64,000 bases of DNA from Sedimentimonas flavescens (GTDB lineage Bacteria; Pseudomonadota; Alphaproteobacteria; Rhodobacterales; Rhodobacteraceae). Location: positions 82,069 through 146,068 of the forward strand of contig NZ_JAHVAI010000010.1 of NCBI RefSeq assembly GCF_019264375.1, given 5' to 3'. Numbering within the stretch: position 1 is the stretch's first letter; the number at the start of each line of letters is the position of its first letter. The notes beneath the pieces were generated by a model. The model saw only the letters and a list, made by a program, of their open reading frames with translations. It was not told the DNA's origin and searched no databases. Below are positions 1 through 8,057 of the stretch, piece after piece. Position numbers and translations under genes: made by a program.

Positions 1-825
1 CACGCCGTTGATCTGCACCACCGCGTCATTGTTGCGCGTCGTCAACTCGCCCTCGACCGGCAGGACCGAGAATTGCACGACGTTCTGCCCACCATGGCGC
101 AGGGTCAGCGGCAGTTCCAGATCGCGCCCGACGCTAACCTCGTATTCTTTCGGCTCCTCGCCCTCGATCGAGATCGACACGGTCGCGCGACCGCCCACCT
201 CGGCGGGCACGGCCCCGACATCCTCGACCCGCAGCCGGATCGAGACCGGCTCGCCGATGATACCGAAGGCGGGGGCGGTCTGGATCACCAGCCGACGGTC
301 CCAGTCTTGCGGCGCACCGGTCAGCAGCAGGTGCAGGGGCGCGGGAAGGTCGGGGATCAGGGGCACGTCATGCACCTGCCCGTCACTGATCACGACCGCC
401 CCGGCAACGCGCGCGCGGGGTTCGGCGGCCAGTGCCTCGGCCAACGCCGCGCCAAGACGGGTGCCGCTGTTCTCTTCGCCGTCCGGCACGGTGACGCGCC
501 GCAACTCGGTTCCCGGCAAGGCGCCGATGCGCGCCTCCAGCGCCGCCACCGCCGCATCGGTCTGCGCGGCACGCCCGCCAAGCCCCTGCGAGGCCGAGCG
601 GTCATCCACAAGCAGCACGATATCGGACAGCGCCTCGGTCTCTTCGCGTTGCAGCGACGGCCCCGAGAGCGCCGCGAGCAGCACAAGCGCCGCCATCCCG
701 CGCAGCGGCCAGCCGGGCAGCCCGCGCCAGAGCGCAAGCGCCAGCAGCGCAACGGCCAGCCCCGCACCCGCGCCAAGCACCGCCCAGGGCAGAAGCGGCG
801 CGAAGATGACCGAAAGCCCGCTCAT
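1..825 (-). CDS. Membrane protein of the MoxR/DUF58/DUF4159 operon, VWA-like (partial)
   Basis: The gene starts at the ATG at 825 and stays open for 275 codons to the window edge, so its C-terminus is missing. The ATG overlaps the stop of the DUF4159 gene upstream (ATGA), so the two are translationally coupled. Two hydrophobic segments lie in the first 55 residues. They are followed by a stretch resembling a von Willebrand A or glutamine-amidotransferase-like fold (SDIVLLVDDRSASQ near residue 70, AGAVVISDGQVHD near residue 145), then a beta-rich region. Proteins in this position of the operon are usually annotated as hypothetical membrane or VWA-like proteins. I see no catalytic motif. It probably works in the cell envelope with the MoxR chaperone, but that is inferred from context only. 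Confidence 0.75.
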   Translation of the reverse strand, partial: MSGLSVIFAPLLPWAVLGAGAGLAVALLALALWRGLPGWPLRGMAALVLLAALSGPSLQREETEALSDIVLLVDDRSASQGLGGRAAQTDAAVAALEARIGALPGTELRRVTVPDGEENSGTRLGAALAEALAAEPRARVAGAVVISDGQVHDVPLIPDLPAPLHLLLTGAPQDWDRRLVIQTAPAFGIIGEPVSIRLRVEDVGAVPAEVGGRATVSISIEGEEPKEYEVSVGRDLELPLTLRHGGQNVVQFSVLPVEGELTTRNNDAVVQINGV

Positions 826-3578
826 TGCCCAAGCCTTTCCAGCAGCGCAGGCACGTGGACCTGGTCGGATTTGTAGTTCCCGGTCAGCACATGCATCACC
901 AGATTGACACCGAAACGCATCGCGATTTCGCGCTGGCGATCCCCGCCCGAGCCGCGCCCGATCGGGAACATCGGCAGGCCGCGCGCGTCCTCGGCCCAGG
1001 CGGCGGCCCAGTCGTTGCCACCGATCACTACCGGCGTCACCCCGTCGTTGAGATTACGAAAGGGCATCCCCTCGGCGCGCTCGGCATCGGGGGGCGCGGC
1101 CTCGACCCAGATCGGGCCGTCATAACGGCCGGGAAAGGTTTGCAGCAGATAGAACGTCCGCGTCAGGACATGATCGCCCGGAACCGGTTCAAGCGGCGGA
1201 ATATCGAGCGGCGCGGCCAGCGCCTGCAAGCGCCGCGCGGCGGGCGAGGCAGAGCCCACCCCCGACAGATCGGCGTCGCGGGTGTCGAACAGGATCATAC
1301 CCCCGCCGCGCAGATAGCGGTTCAGCCGGGCATAGGCCTGCGGCGAGGGCGCGGGCTGATCGGCGGTAACGGGCCAATAGATCAGCGTGAACAGCGCCAG
1401 ATCGTCGTGCTCGATATCCAGCGTCATTGGTTCGGACGGCTCGACGGCGGTGCGCGCAAAAAGCGTGTCCGAAAGGCCCTGCAGACCGGCAAGCGCGATC
1501 CGGTCCACCTCGGGGTCACCCGTCGGCATGTGTGCGAGCACGACGTTCGACGCCGCCGCAATCGCGCGCTCGGGGTCCATCGTGGTTTCCTCGGCGCGCA
1601 GGCCCGTGCCGGGCATCATGCCCAACCCAAGCGCCAGCAGAACCACCATCGCCCGCGCCATACGCTGCCCGCGCAACCGCCCCGAGACGGCAAGCGCGGC
1701 AAGGATATCCAGCGCCAGCAGCCCAAGCGCCGCCAGCAGCAACCAGCCCTTGAGCGGCATGGCGCGCGGCGCCTCGCCCCCCTCAACCGGCACGTCAAGG
1801 GGCCAGAGCGCGGGGGCAAGCTCCCGCCCCGGCGCCAGCGCATTCAGCGCGACCGAGCGATCCTCGGCCGCGTAAAGCCCCGGCGGCAGGGCTAGCCCGG
1901 CACCGGCGCCCGCCAGCGCCTCGCCCAGATCCTCGCCGGGGATACCTGCCCGGGCCTCGGCGCCCTCAAGCCGCCCGAAAGCGTCGATCAGCTTGACTGC
2001 ACGCCATGTCGTTCCGGCCAGTTCGGCCTGCCCTGGCTGCGCCGGACGGGCCGAGATCGCCAGCCGTTCCAGCATCTGCGGAAACAGACCCGAGAGCGGC
2101 AGGCTGGACCATTCCGCATTGGCCGAGACGTGGAACAGCACGATCTCGCCCTGCCCGAAACGCGCGCGGGTCACAAGCGGCGTGCCATCCGCCAGCGCGG
2201 CGATAGTGCGTTCGGCCAGTTCGGGGCCGGGTTCAGCCATCACCTGCGCGCGCACCGTCACATCGTCGGGCGGGGTCAGACCGAAAAAGGGCGAGGCCTC
2301 GGGGAAAGGCGCAAGCTGGCGCGGCTCGCCCCAGCTCATCGTGCCGCCGACCGAGCGCCCGCCCGCCCGCAGCCGCACCGGCAGAAGCGGGTCATCACCG
2401 CTTTCGGCCGCCGCCATCCGGGGGCCCGCGAAGCGCAAGAGCAGACCGCCCTCCTCAACCCATTCGGCAAGACGGTCGGGCTCGGCCAGCGTCGCGACAT
2501 CGGCCAGTACGATCACATCGGGCTTGGCGATCAGTATATCGTCAAGCGTGCCTTCGATCAGATCCGCGCTCGGCGCCAGCGCCTGTTGCAGGTAGTGCAG
2601 CGGCGAGAGCAGGGCGAGCCCCTCGCGCGTGGGCGCGCCGCCGATCAGCGCAACCTTGCGGCGCTTGACGGCATCGTCGGTCAGGCTGACCGCCCCGGCG
2701 CTGCGCAGGGCCGCGACCTCGAAGCGCGTCACCCGATTGCGCAGCTCGGGCGGCAGATCGAAGACCGCCTCGGCCCGCGTCGCGGCGCTCAGCGAGATCT
2801 CCTGCCGGGCCAGTTCGCGTTCGATCCCGGCGGGGTCGAGGCCGACCGCCGTTACCTCAACCGGGAAGGGCACCGGCGCCGAGGCGAGAGCAGGCACATG
2901 TACCGCGGCCTCGACAATGCGGGCCACACCGAGTGCCAGAACCGGCACGGCAGGCTGCCACACACGCAGGGCACCGCGGTCGCGCAAGGCGTCGACCAGC
3001 GCCTCGCGGCCGGGCCGCGCAAGCCCGTCGGACAGCCAGAGCGTCTCGAAACGCCCCTCGGGCAGCGGCGGCACATCGGCGCCCGGCTCCCACGGGGCGG
3101 GTTTCAGCCCGGCAAGCCCCGGCACCAAGTCGCCCGGCGCCGCGAAGGGCAGCGGGCCCGGCGGCGGATCGCTGAGCATCAGGATCGCGGCCGGGCGGCC
3201 GGCGCCCTCGGCCTCGCTCAGCGCCTCGTTCATCCGGGCCACCCGACGCGACCAGTCGCGCGCCGAAGCCCAAGAGCCATCCTCGACGATCAAGAGCGGT
3301 CCCTGCCCCGGCACGCTCACGACCGGGTTCAGAACCGGGCCGGCGAAACCCACTATCGCGGCAGCCAGCGCCAGCATCCGCAGCGCCAGAAGCCACCAGG
3401 GCGTGCGCTCGGCCTGCACCTCGTCATCGGCCAGCCCCAGAAGCAGCGCGACGCCGGGAAAGCGGCGGCGGATCGGCGCGGGGGGCACCGCGCGCAGCAA
3501 GAACCACAGCACCGGCAAGGCCGCCAGCCCCAGCAAGAGCCAGGGCGCGGTAAAGCCGATGGGGCCGAGAATGGTCAT
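822..3578 (-). CDS. DUF4159 domain-containing membrane protein with BatA-like N-terminus
   Basis: A 918-residue protein. The N-terminus has two membrane segments with a BatA-type pattern (APWLLLGLAALPVLWFLLRA, then a second helix near residue 65). A long periplasmic or cytoplasmic middle contains GATase-like stretches (DVIVLADVATL). Another membrane helix sits near residue 640 (WLLLAALGLLALDILAALAV). The C-terminal ~220 residues match the DUF4159 pattern (LIYWPVTADQPAPSPQAY, GGMILFDTRD). The family accompanies MoxR ATPases and DUF58 proteins in alphaproteobacteria and its biochemical role is not established. It overlaps both neighbours by 4 bases (ATGA), so all four genes form one operon read right to left. 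Confidence 0.85.
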   Translation of the reverse strand: MTILGPIGFTAPWLLLGLAALPVLWFLLRAVPPAPIRRRFPGVALLLGLADDEVQAERTPWWLLALRMLALAAAIVGFAGPVLNPVVSVPGQGPLLIVEDGSWASARDWSRRVARMNEALSEAEGAGRPAAILMLSDPPPGPLPFAAPGDLVPGLAGLKPAPWEPGADVPPLPEGRFETLWLSDGLARPGREALVDALRDRGALRVWQPAVPVLALGVARIVEAAVHVPALASAPVPFPVEVTAVGLDPAGIERELARQEISLSAATRAEAVFDLPPELRNRVTRFEVAALRSAGAVSLTDDAVKRRKVALIGGAPTREGLALLSPLHYLQQALAPSADLIEGTLDDILIAKPDVIVLADVATLAEPDRLAEWVEEGGLLLRFAGPRMAAAESGDDPLLPVRLRAGGRSVGGTMSWGEPRQLAPFPEASPFFGLTPPDDVTVRAQVMAEPGPELAERTIAALADGTPLVTRARFGQGEIVLFHVSANAEWSSLPLSGLFPQMLERLAISARPAQPGQAELAGTTWRAVKLIDAFGRLEGAEARAGIPGEDLGEALAGAGAGLALPPGLYAAEDRSVALNALAPGRELAPALWPLDVPVEGGEAPRAMPLKGWLLLAALGLLALDILAALAVSGRLRGQRMARAMVVLLALGLGMMPGTGLRAEETTMDPERAIAAASNVVLAHMPTGDPEVDRIALAGLQGLSDTLFARTAVEPSEPMTLDIEHDDLALFTLIYWPVTADQPAPSPQAYARLNRYLRGGGMILFDTRDADLSGVGSASPAARRLQALAAPLDIPPLEPVPGDHVLTRTFYLLQTFPGRYDGPIWVEAAPPDAERAEGMPFRNLNDGVTPVVIGGNDWAAAWAEDARGLPMFPIGRGSGGDRQREIAMRFGVNLVMHVLTGNYKSDQVHVPALLERLGQ

Positions 3579-4480
3579 CCCCGCCTCCGCTCAAGCGCGG
3601 CCCAAAGCCACAGCAGCGGCACCTGCGCGGGATGGCCGGTGTGATGCGTCGCGAACTGCCAGCCCGCCGCGCGGGCGAGCCCTTCCAGCCGGTCGCGCCG
3701 CTCTGCCAGCCGCGCCAGATAGCGCGCGCGCAGATCGTCGGCCTTGCGGGTCTCGTGGCTCAGGCTGCCGCCCATGCTTTCGAAAATGGTGCGGCCGTGG
3801 AACGGGAATTCCTCTTCGGCGGGGTCGAGCACCTGAAGCATCACGCCCGACACGCCACGCTCGGCCAGCGCGGCAAGTGCGGCCTCAAGTGGGGCCAAAT
3901 CGCCCAGGAAATCCGACAGCATCGCCACGCGGGCGTAATGCGCAACGCCCGCGATCTGCGGCATGCCATAATCGTCTTCGGACACGTCTCCGAACAGCAG
4001 CCCGGCCAGCGTCAGCAGTTGCGCGCGGCCGGGACGCGGCGGCGCGAGCGGGCCGGTCAGGCCCACGCGTTCGCCCGCGCGCACCATCAGCACCGCCAGC
4101 GCCAGCGCCAGCAGTCGCGCCCGCGCGCCTTTCGTGGGGCGCGACCGCGCGCCCTCGGGCGCGCCGCTGAACCGCATCGAGGCCGCATCATCGACCCAAA
4201 GATGCACCGATTGCGCCAGTTGCCATTCCCGCTCGCGCACGAATTGCTGGTCCGAGCGGGCCGAACGGCGCCAGTCCACCCGTCGCGCTTCATCGCCCGA
4301 ATGGGCGGGGCGGTATTGCCAGAATTCCTCGCCCGGGCCGACGCGGCGGCGGCCATGCCCGCCCATCTGAACCGTTGCGGCAAGCTGTTCGGCGGCCACC
4401 AGTAGCGGCGGCAGGGCCGAGGCGGCACCCTCGGCCGCGCGGCGCAACTCAAGCGCCGCGGTCTGGGGTTTGGCGTTCAC
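3575..4480 (-). CDS. DUF58 domain-containing protein
   Basis: A 301-residue soluble protein carrying the DUF58 signature: a basic block followed by an Asp/Trp/Arg motif (DEARRVDWRRSARSDQ, residues ~63-78) and a VWA-like core (VHLWVDDAASM). DUF58 proteins are usual partners of MoxR AAA+ ATPases and are thought to take part in chaperone-like assembly of envelope or metalloenzyme complexes; the client here is unknown. The ATG at 4480 overlaps the moxR stop and the stop overlaps the DUF4159 start, which fixes both ends. Length is normal for the family. Confidence 0.88.
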   Translation of the reverse strand: MNAKPQTAALELRRAAEGAASALPPLLVAAEQLAATVQMGGHGRRRVGPGEEFWQYRPAHSGDEARRVDWRRSARSDQQFVREREWQLAQSVHLWVDDAASMRFSGAPEGARSRPTKGARARLLALALAVLMVRAGERVGLTGPLAPPRPGRAQLLTLAGLLFGDVSEDDYGMPQIAGVAHYARVAMLSDFLGDLAPLEAALAALAERGVSGVMLQVLDPAEEEFPFHGRTIFESMGGSLSHETRKADDLRARYLARLAERRDRLEGLARAAGWQFATHHTGHPAQVPLLWLWAALERRRG

Positions 4481-5487
4481 TCGGCGGCCTCAGCCTGACC
4501 CGAGACCTGCGCGGCGACGCTGGCAATGACCGAGGCAAGGTTTTCGCCGCGCGCACGGGCCGCGAAATTCAGCGCCATACGATGCGTCAGCACCGGGCGC
4601 GCCATGGCCAGCACATCCTCGACCGAAGGCGCAAGGCGGCCATTGATCAGCGCCCGCGCGCGCGCCGTCAGCATCAGCGCCTGCGCGGCGCGCGGCCCCG
4701 GCCCCCAGGCCAGCGCCTCATTGACGATGGCGGCGCTGTCGGCCTCACCGGGGCGGCAGGCGCGCACCAGATCGAGGATCAACTCCAGCACGCTTTCGCC
4801 CACCGGCATGCGACGCACGATCTCTTGCGCGGTGATCAGCTCATCTGGCGTAAAGACGGCATGGGCCTCGGCCATCGAGGCGCCGGTGGTCGCCAGAAGA
4901 ATGTCGCGCTCGGTCGCGCGGTCGGGGTAATCCACGTCGATCTGCACAAGGAAGCGGTCTAGCTGCGCCTCGGGCAGCGGATATGTCCCTTCCTGCTCGA
5001 TCGGGTTTTGCGTGGCAAGCACATGGAACGGGCGGCCAAGCGGGTGATGCACCCCGGCGATGGTCACCTCTTTTTCCTGCATCGCCTGCAACAGCGCCGA
5101 TTGGGTGCGCGGGCTGGCGCGGTTGATCTCATCGGCCATCAAAAGTTGGCAGAAGACCGGGCCGGGAATAAAGCGAAACGCCCGACTGCCATCGGCGGCG
5201 GTTTCCAGCACTTCCGAGCCGAGAATATCGGCAGGCATCAGGTCGGGCGTGAACTGGATCCGGCTGGAGCTGAGCCCCATCACGGTCGACAGCGTATCGA
5301 CCAGCAGCGTCTTTCCCAGACCCGGCAGGCCCACCAAAAGCGCGTGCCCGCCCGACAAAAGCGCAGAGAGCACCAGTTCCACCACGCGCTCCTGCCCGAT
5401 GAAGCGGCGGTTGATCGAGGCCCGCGCCAGACCGAGCCTTTCCCCCAGACGCTCGATTTCAGCGACAAGATCGGCAGGCTCGGACAT
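4477..5487 (-). CDS. MoxR-family AAA+ ATPase
   Basis: A 336-residue AAA+ ATPase. Walker A is GLPGLGKT (residues ~53-60) and Walker B is LLMADEINRA (~114-123). The sensor/box region ATQNPIEQEGTYPLPEAQLD is the diagnostic MoxR sequence. MoxR proteins act as ATP-driven chaperones for the maturation of partner complexes, usually together with DUF58 and VWA proteins. It is the first gene of a four-gene minus-strand operon (moxR, DUF58, DUF4159, membrane protein). Only 71 bases separate it from the divergent DUF1285 gene, so that gap must hold both promoters. Confidence 0.93.
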   Translation of the reverse strand: MSEPADLVAEIERLGERLGLARASINRRFIGQERVVELVLSALLSGGHALLVGLPGLGKTLLVDTLSTVMGLSSSRIQFTPDLMPADILGSEVLETAADGSRAFRFIPGPVFCQLLMADEINRASPRTQSALLQAMQEKEVTIAGVHHPLGRPFHVLATQNPIEQEGTYPLPEAQLDRFLVQIDVDYPDRATERDILLATTGASMAEAHAVFTPDELITAQEIVRRMPVGESVLELILDLVRACRPGEADSAAIVNEALAWGPGPRAAQALMLTARARALINGRLAPSVEDVLAMARPVLTHRMALNFAARARGENLASVIASVAAQVSGQAEAAE

Positions 5488-5558
5488 GACAAAGGCTCCC
5501 CAGAGGTTATATCGTCAGGAAAACAGATATTTGTTCCGGACCCAAACGCAAAGCGACC

Positions 5559-6155
5559 ATGACCGACGATCAGCCCCCACAAAATGCCGTGAAAGCCCCA
5601 TCGGCCGAAGGGCTCGCCCAGGCGGCGGGCAAGGCCTCGAAAAAGGGGCCGCCGCCGGTGCACCTTTGGAACCCGCCCTTTTGCGGCGATCTGGATATGG
5701 AGATCCGCCGCGACGGCACATGGTTCTACCTTGGCACGCCCATTGGGCGGCAGCCGCTGGTGAAGCTGTTCGCCTCGATCCTCAAGCTTGAGGACGGCGA
5801 GTATTTCCTTGTGACCCCCGTCGAGAAGGTGGGCATCCGTGTTGTCGATGCGCCTTTCGTTGCGGTCGATTGCACCGTTTCCGGGGCGGGTGAGGCGCAG
5901 GATCTGACCTTCACCACCAATGTCGGCGATAGCGTCACCGCGGGCGCCGAGAACCCGATCCGCGTGGTGCGCGCACCCGATGGCGAGCCTTCGCCCTATG
6001 TCCATATCCGGCGCGGGCTTGAGGCGCTGATCGACCGCAAGACCTTCTACCGGCTGATCGACATCGCCGTGCCCGGCCCGCATGAGGGGCAGGACTGGCT
6101 TGGCCTGTGGTCGAGCGGGCAGTTCTTTCCGGTGATCCCGATGGCCGAGCTGTGA
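5559..6155 (+). CDS. DUF1285 domain-containing protein
   Basis: A 198-residue protein of the DUF1285 family. After a low-complexity Ala/Lys-rich N-terminus the conserved part begins at about residue 35 (PPVHLWNPPFCGDLDMEI, RRDGTWFYLGTPIGR) and continues with EDGEYFLVTPVEKVGIRV and LIDRKTFYRL. Structures of this family show a small beta-rich fold of unknown function. It is divergent from moxR, an arrangement that recurs in Rhodobacteraceae, and only one base separates it from the isomerase gene downstream, so the two are probably co-transcribed. No signal peptide or membrane segment is visible. Confidence 0.88.
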   Translation: MTDDQPPQNAVKAPSAEGLAQAAGKASKKGPPPVHLWNPPFCGDLDMEIRRDGTWFYLGTPIGRQPLVKLFASILKLEDGEYFLVTPVEKVGIRVVDAPFVAVDCTVSGAGEAQDLTFTTNVGDSVTAGAENPIRVVRAPDGEPSPYVHIRRGLEALIDRKTFYRLIDIAVPGPHEGQDWLGLWSSGQFFPVIPMAEL

Positions 6156-6156
6156 C

Positions 6157-6918
6157 GTGCCGCGATTTGCCGCCAACCTGACATTCCTGTTCACCGAGAG
6201 GCCATTCCTTGATCGCTTCGCCGCCGCCCGCGCGGCAGGGTTCGACGCGGTCGAGGCACTGTTTCCCTACGATCACCCGGCGCAGAGCGTGCGCGACCGC
6301 CTTGACGCGGCCAGCCTGCACCTTGTGCTGATCAACACGCCTGCCGCAGACTGGGCCGATGGCGGGCGCGGCTGCGCGGCCATTCCGGGACAAGAAGACC
6401 GCTTCCGGCGCGAGTTCGCGCAGGCCCAGGACTATGCCGAGGCGCTTGGCGCGGGGCTTGTACATATCATGTCGGGGTTGGCCTCGGGCCCCGAGGCGCG
6501 GGAATGCTATCTGCGCAATCTCGAATGGGCCGCGGCACAGGTGCCGGCCCGGCGCCTCACGATCGAGCCGATCAACCCGATCGACATGCCGGGCTATTTC
6601 CTGAACGATTTCACGCAGGCCGGGGCGATACTGAATGAACTCGCCGCGCCGAACCTGCATCTGCAATTCGACGCCTACCACGCTCATCGGATCATCGGTG
6701 ACGTGAACGCCGCCTGGCGGCGATACGGCCAGCGCGCCGCGCATATCCAGATCGCAGGTTATCCGGGACGGCAGGAACCGACGGGCGGTCTGATCGACTA
6801 TCCCGCCTTCTTCTCGCAGCTTGATGCCGAAGGTTACGTCGGCCATGTCAGCGCCGAGTATTTCCCTGCGGGCGATACTGCCGAGGGGCTTGGCTGGTTC
6901 AGTAAGGCGAAGGGCTAG
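6157..6918 (+). CDS. hyi: Hydroxypyruvate isomerase family protein (TIM barrel)
   Basis: Predicted to interconvert hydroxypyruvate and tartronate semialdehyde in glyoxylate metabolism. The 253-residue product is normal length for Hyi and shows xylose-isomerase-like TIM-barrel motifs: AARAAGFDAVEALFPY, LTIEPINPIDMPGYF with the catalytic/metal Glu, and LHLQFDAYHAH. Translation starts at a GTG at 6157, one base after the DUF1285 stop. No upstream ATG fits the family start, and the sequence from PRFAANLTFLF matches the usual N-terminus. The last 20 bases overlap the 3' end of the convergent cation-efflux gene. Other sugar-phosphate isomerase-like substrates cannot be excluded. Confidence 0.88.
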   Translation: MPRFAANLTFLFTERPFLDRFAAARAAGFDAVEALFPYDHPAQSVRDRLDAASLHLVLINTPAADWADGGRGCAAIPGQEDRFRREFAQAQDYAEALGAGLVHIMSGLASGPEARECYLRNLEWAAAQVPARRLTIEPINPIDMPGYFLNDFTQAGAILNELAAPNLHLQFDAYHAHRIIGDVNAAWRRYGQRAAHIQIAGYPGRQEPTGGLIDYPAFFSQLDAEGYVGHVSAEYFPAGDTAEGLGWFSKAKG

Positions 6919-7837
6919 GACAGGCGCCCTCGTGATCCGCGCAGCCGCGCGCGGGCGTTTCGGGTTCCAGCGTGACATGGGTCAGGCCCATCTCCTCGGC
7001 CAGCATCTGCTTGGCCCGCGCGATCACCTCGGCGAAATCCGCGCCCTCGGTCAGCACCAGATGCGCCTCGAGCGAGCTGCGCTTCTCGTCGATCTGCCAC
7101 AGGTGGACGTGATGCACGCTCTCGATACCCTCCAGCGCAGTCAGGCGGCGGGTGACGTCAGTCGCGTCGCGCCGCTCGGGCGCGCCCAACATCAGGATGC
7201 GCAGCACAGGGCGCAGATCGCCCGCCACATGCCACAGGATGAACAGCGAAATCCCGATCGTCAGGAGCGGGTCCACAAGGCGCCAATCGTAGAGAAGGAT
7301 CAGCACGCCCCCCACGATCACCGCGACCGAGGCGCCGGCATCGGCCAGGTTATGCATGAAAGCCGCGCGGATATTCAGGCTGTCCTTCGAGAGCCGCCAG
7401 GTCAAAGCCGCCGTGCCCAGGTCGATCACCAGCGCAAGACCCGCCAGCCAGACCACGATCCAGCCATCGACGCCGGGCGGATCGATCAGACGCCCGGCGG
7501 CCTCGGCCATCAGCCAGATCGCAACGATGACCAGCGCGACGTAATTCACCAGTGCGGCGACCACCTCGGCGCGCGCCCAGCCAAAGCTCATGGCGGCATC
7601 GGCCCCGCGCCGTGCCAGCCGCCGCGCGCCGAAAGCCAGCACCAGCGCCGCCGCGTCCGAGAAGTTATGCACCCCGTCGGCAATCAGCGCCACCGATCCG
7701 GCAATCAGCCCGCCCGCGATCTGCGCGAAGGTCAGCCCAACGTTGATCGCCACCGCCCAGGCAACCTGCCGGTCGCCCGCATCGGGGCTGATGTGATGGT
7801 GGTGGTGATGACCGTGGTGGTCATGATCGTGGGGCAT
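6899..7837 (-). CDS. Cation diffusion facilitator (CDF) family metal efflux transporter
   Basis: A 312-residue inner-membrane transporter predicted to export a divalent metal such as Zn2+ or Co2+ in exchange for protons. It opens with a His-rich stretch (MPHDHDHHGHHHHHH) likely to bind metal. Membrane helices follow, with the paired transport-site motifs ADGVHNFSDAAAL (TM2) and FMHNLADAGAS (TM5). A C-terminal cytoplasmic ferredoxin-like domain contains SVHHVHLWQIDEKR. This is the CzcD/DmeF-like layout. The 3' end overlaps the hyi gene on the other strand by 20 bases. No metal-responsive regulator lies beside it. Confidence 0.92.
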   Translation of the reverse strand: MPHDHDHHGHHHHHHISPDAGDRQVAWAVAINVGLTFAQIAGGLIAGSVALIADGVHNFSDAAALVLAFGARRLARRGADAAMSFGWARAEVVAALVNYVALVIVAIWLMAEAAGRLIDPPGVDGWIVVWLAGLALVIDLGTAALTWRLSKDSLNIRAAFMHNLADAGASVAVIVGGVLILLYDWRLVDPLLTIGISLFILWHVAGDLRPVLRILMLGAPERRDATDVTRRLTALEGIESVHHVHLWQIDEKRSSLEAHLVLTEGADFAEVIARAKQMLAEEMGLTHVTLEPETPARGCADHEGACPSPSPY

Positions 7838-8057
7838 AGGGTCACTCTACCGGGATCGGGGGCGAAGTCACTCGCAGCTTTGCCGCATCTGTGCACCGGT
7901 GAACAGGGGCCGATGCCGTGCCTGTTTCGGACGGGCCAACACGAATGCGCGATCACCCGGCCTTCCGCAAGCTCGGGCGCCCCGCGACGATCCTGTCAGT
8001 TACGCTTCCCCTTCAGCCTGATGCTGGCAGTGCGGACGACCCGCGCCTGACCGGCCC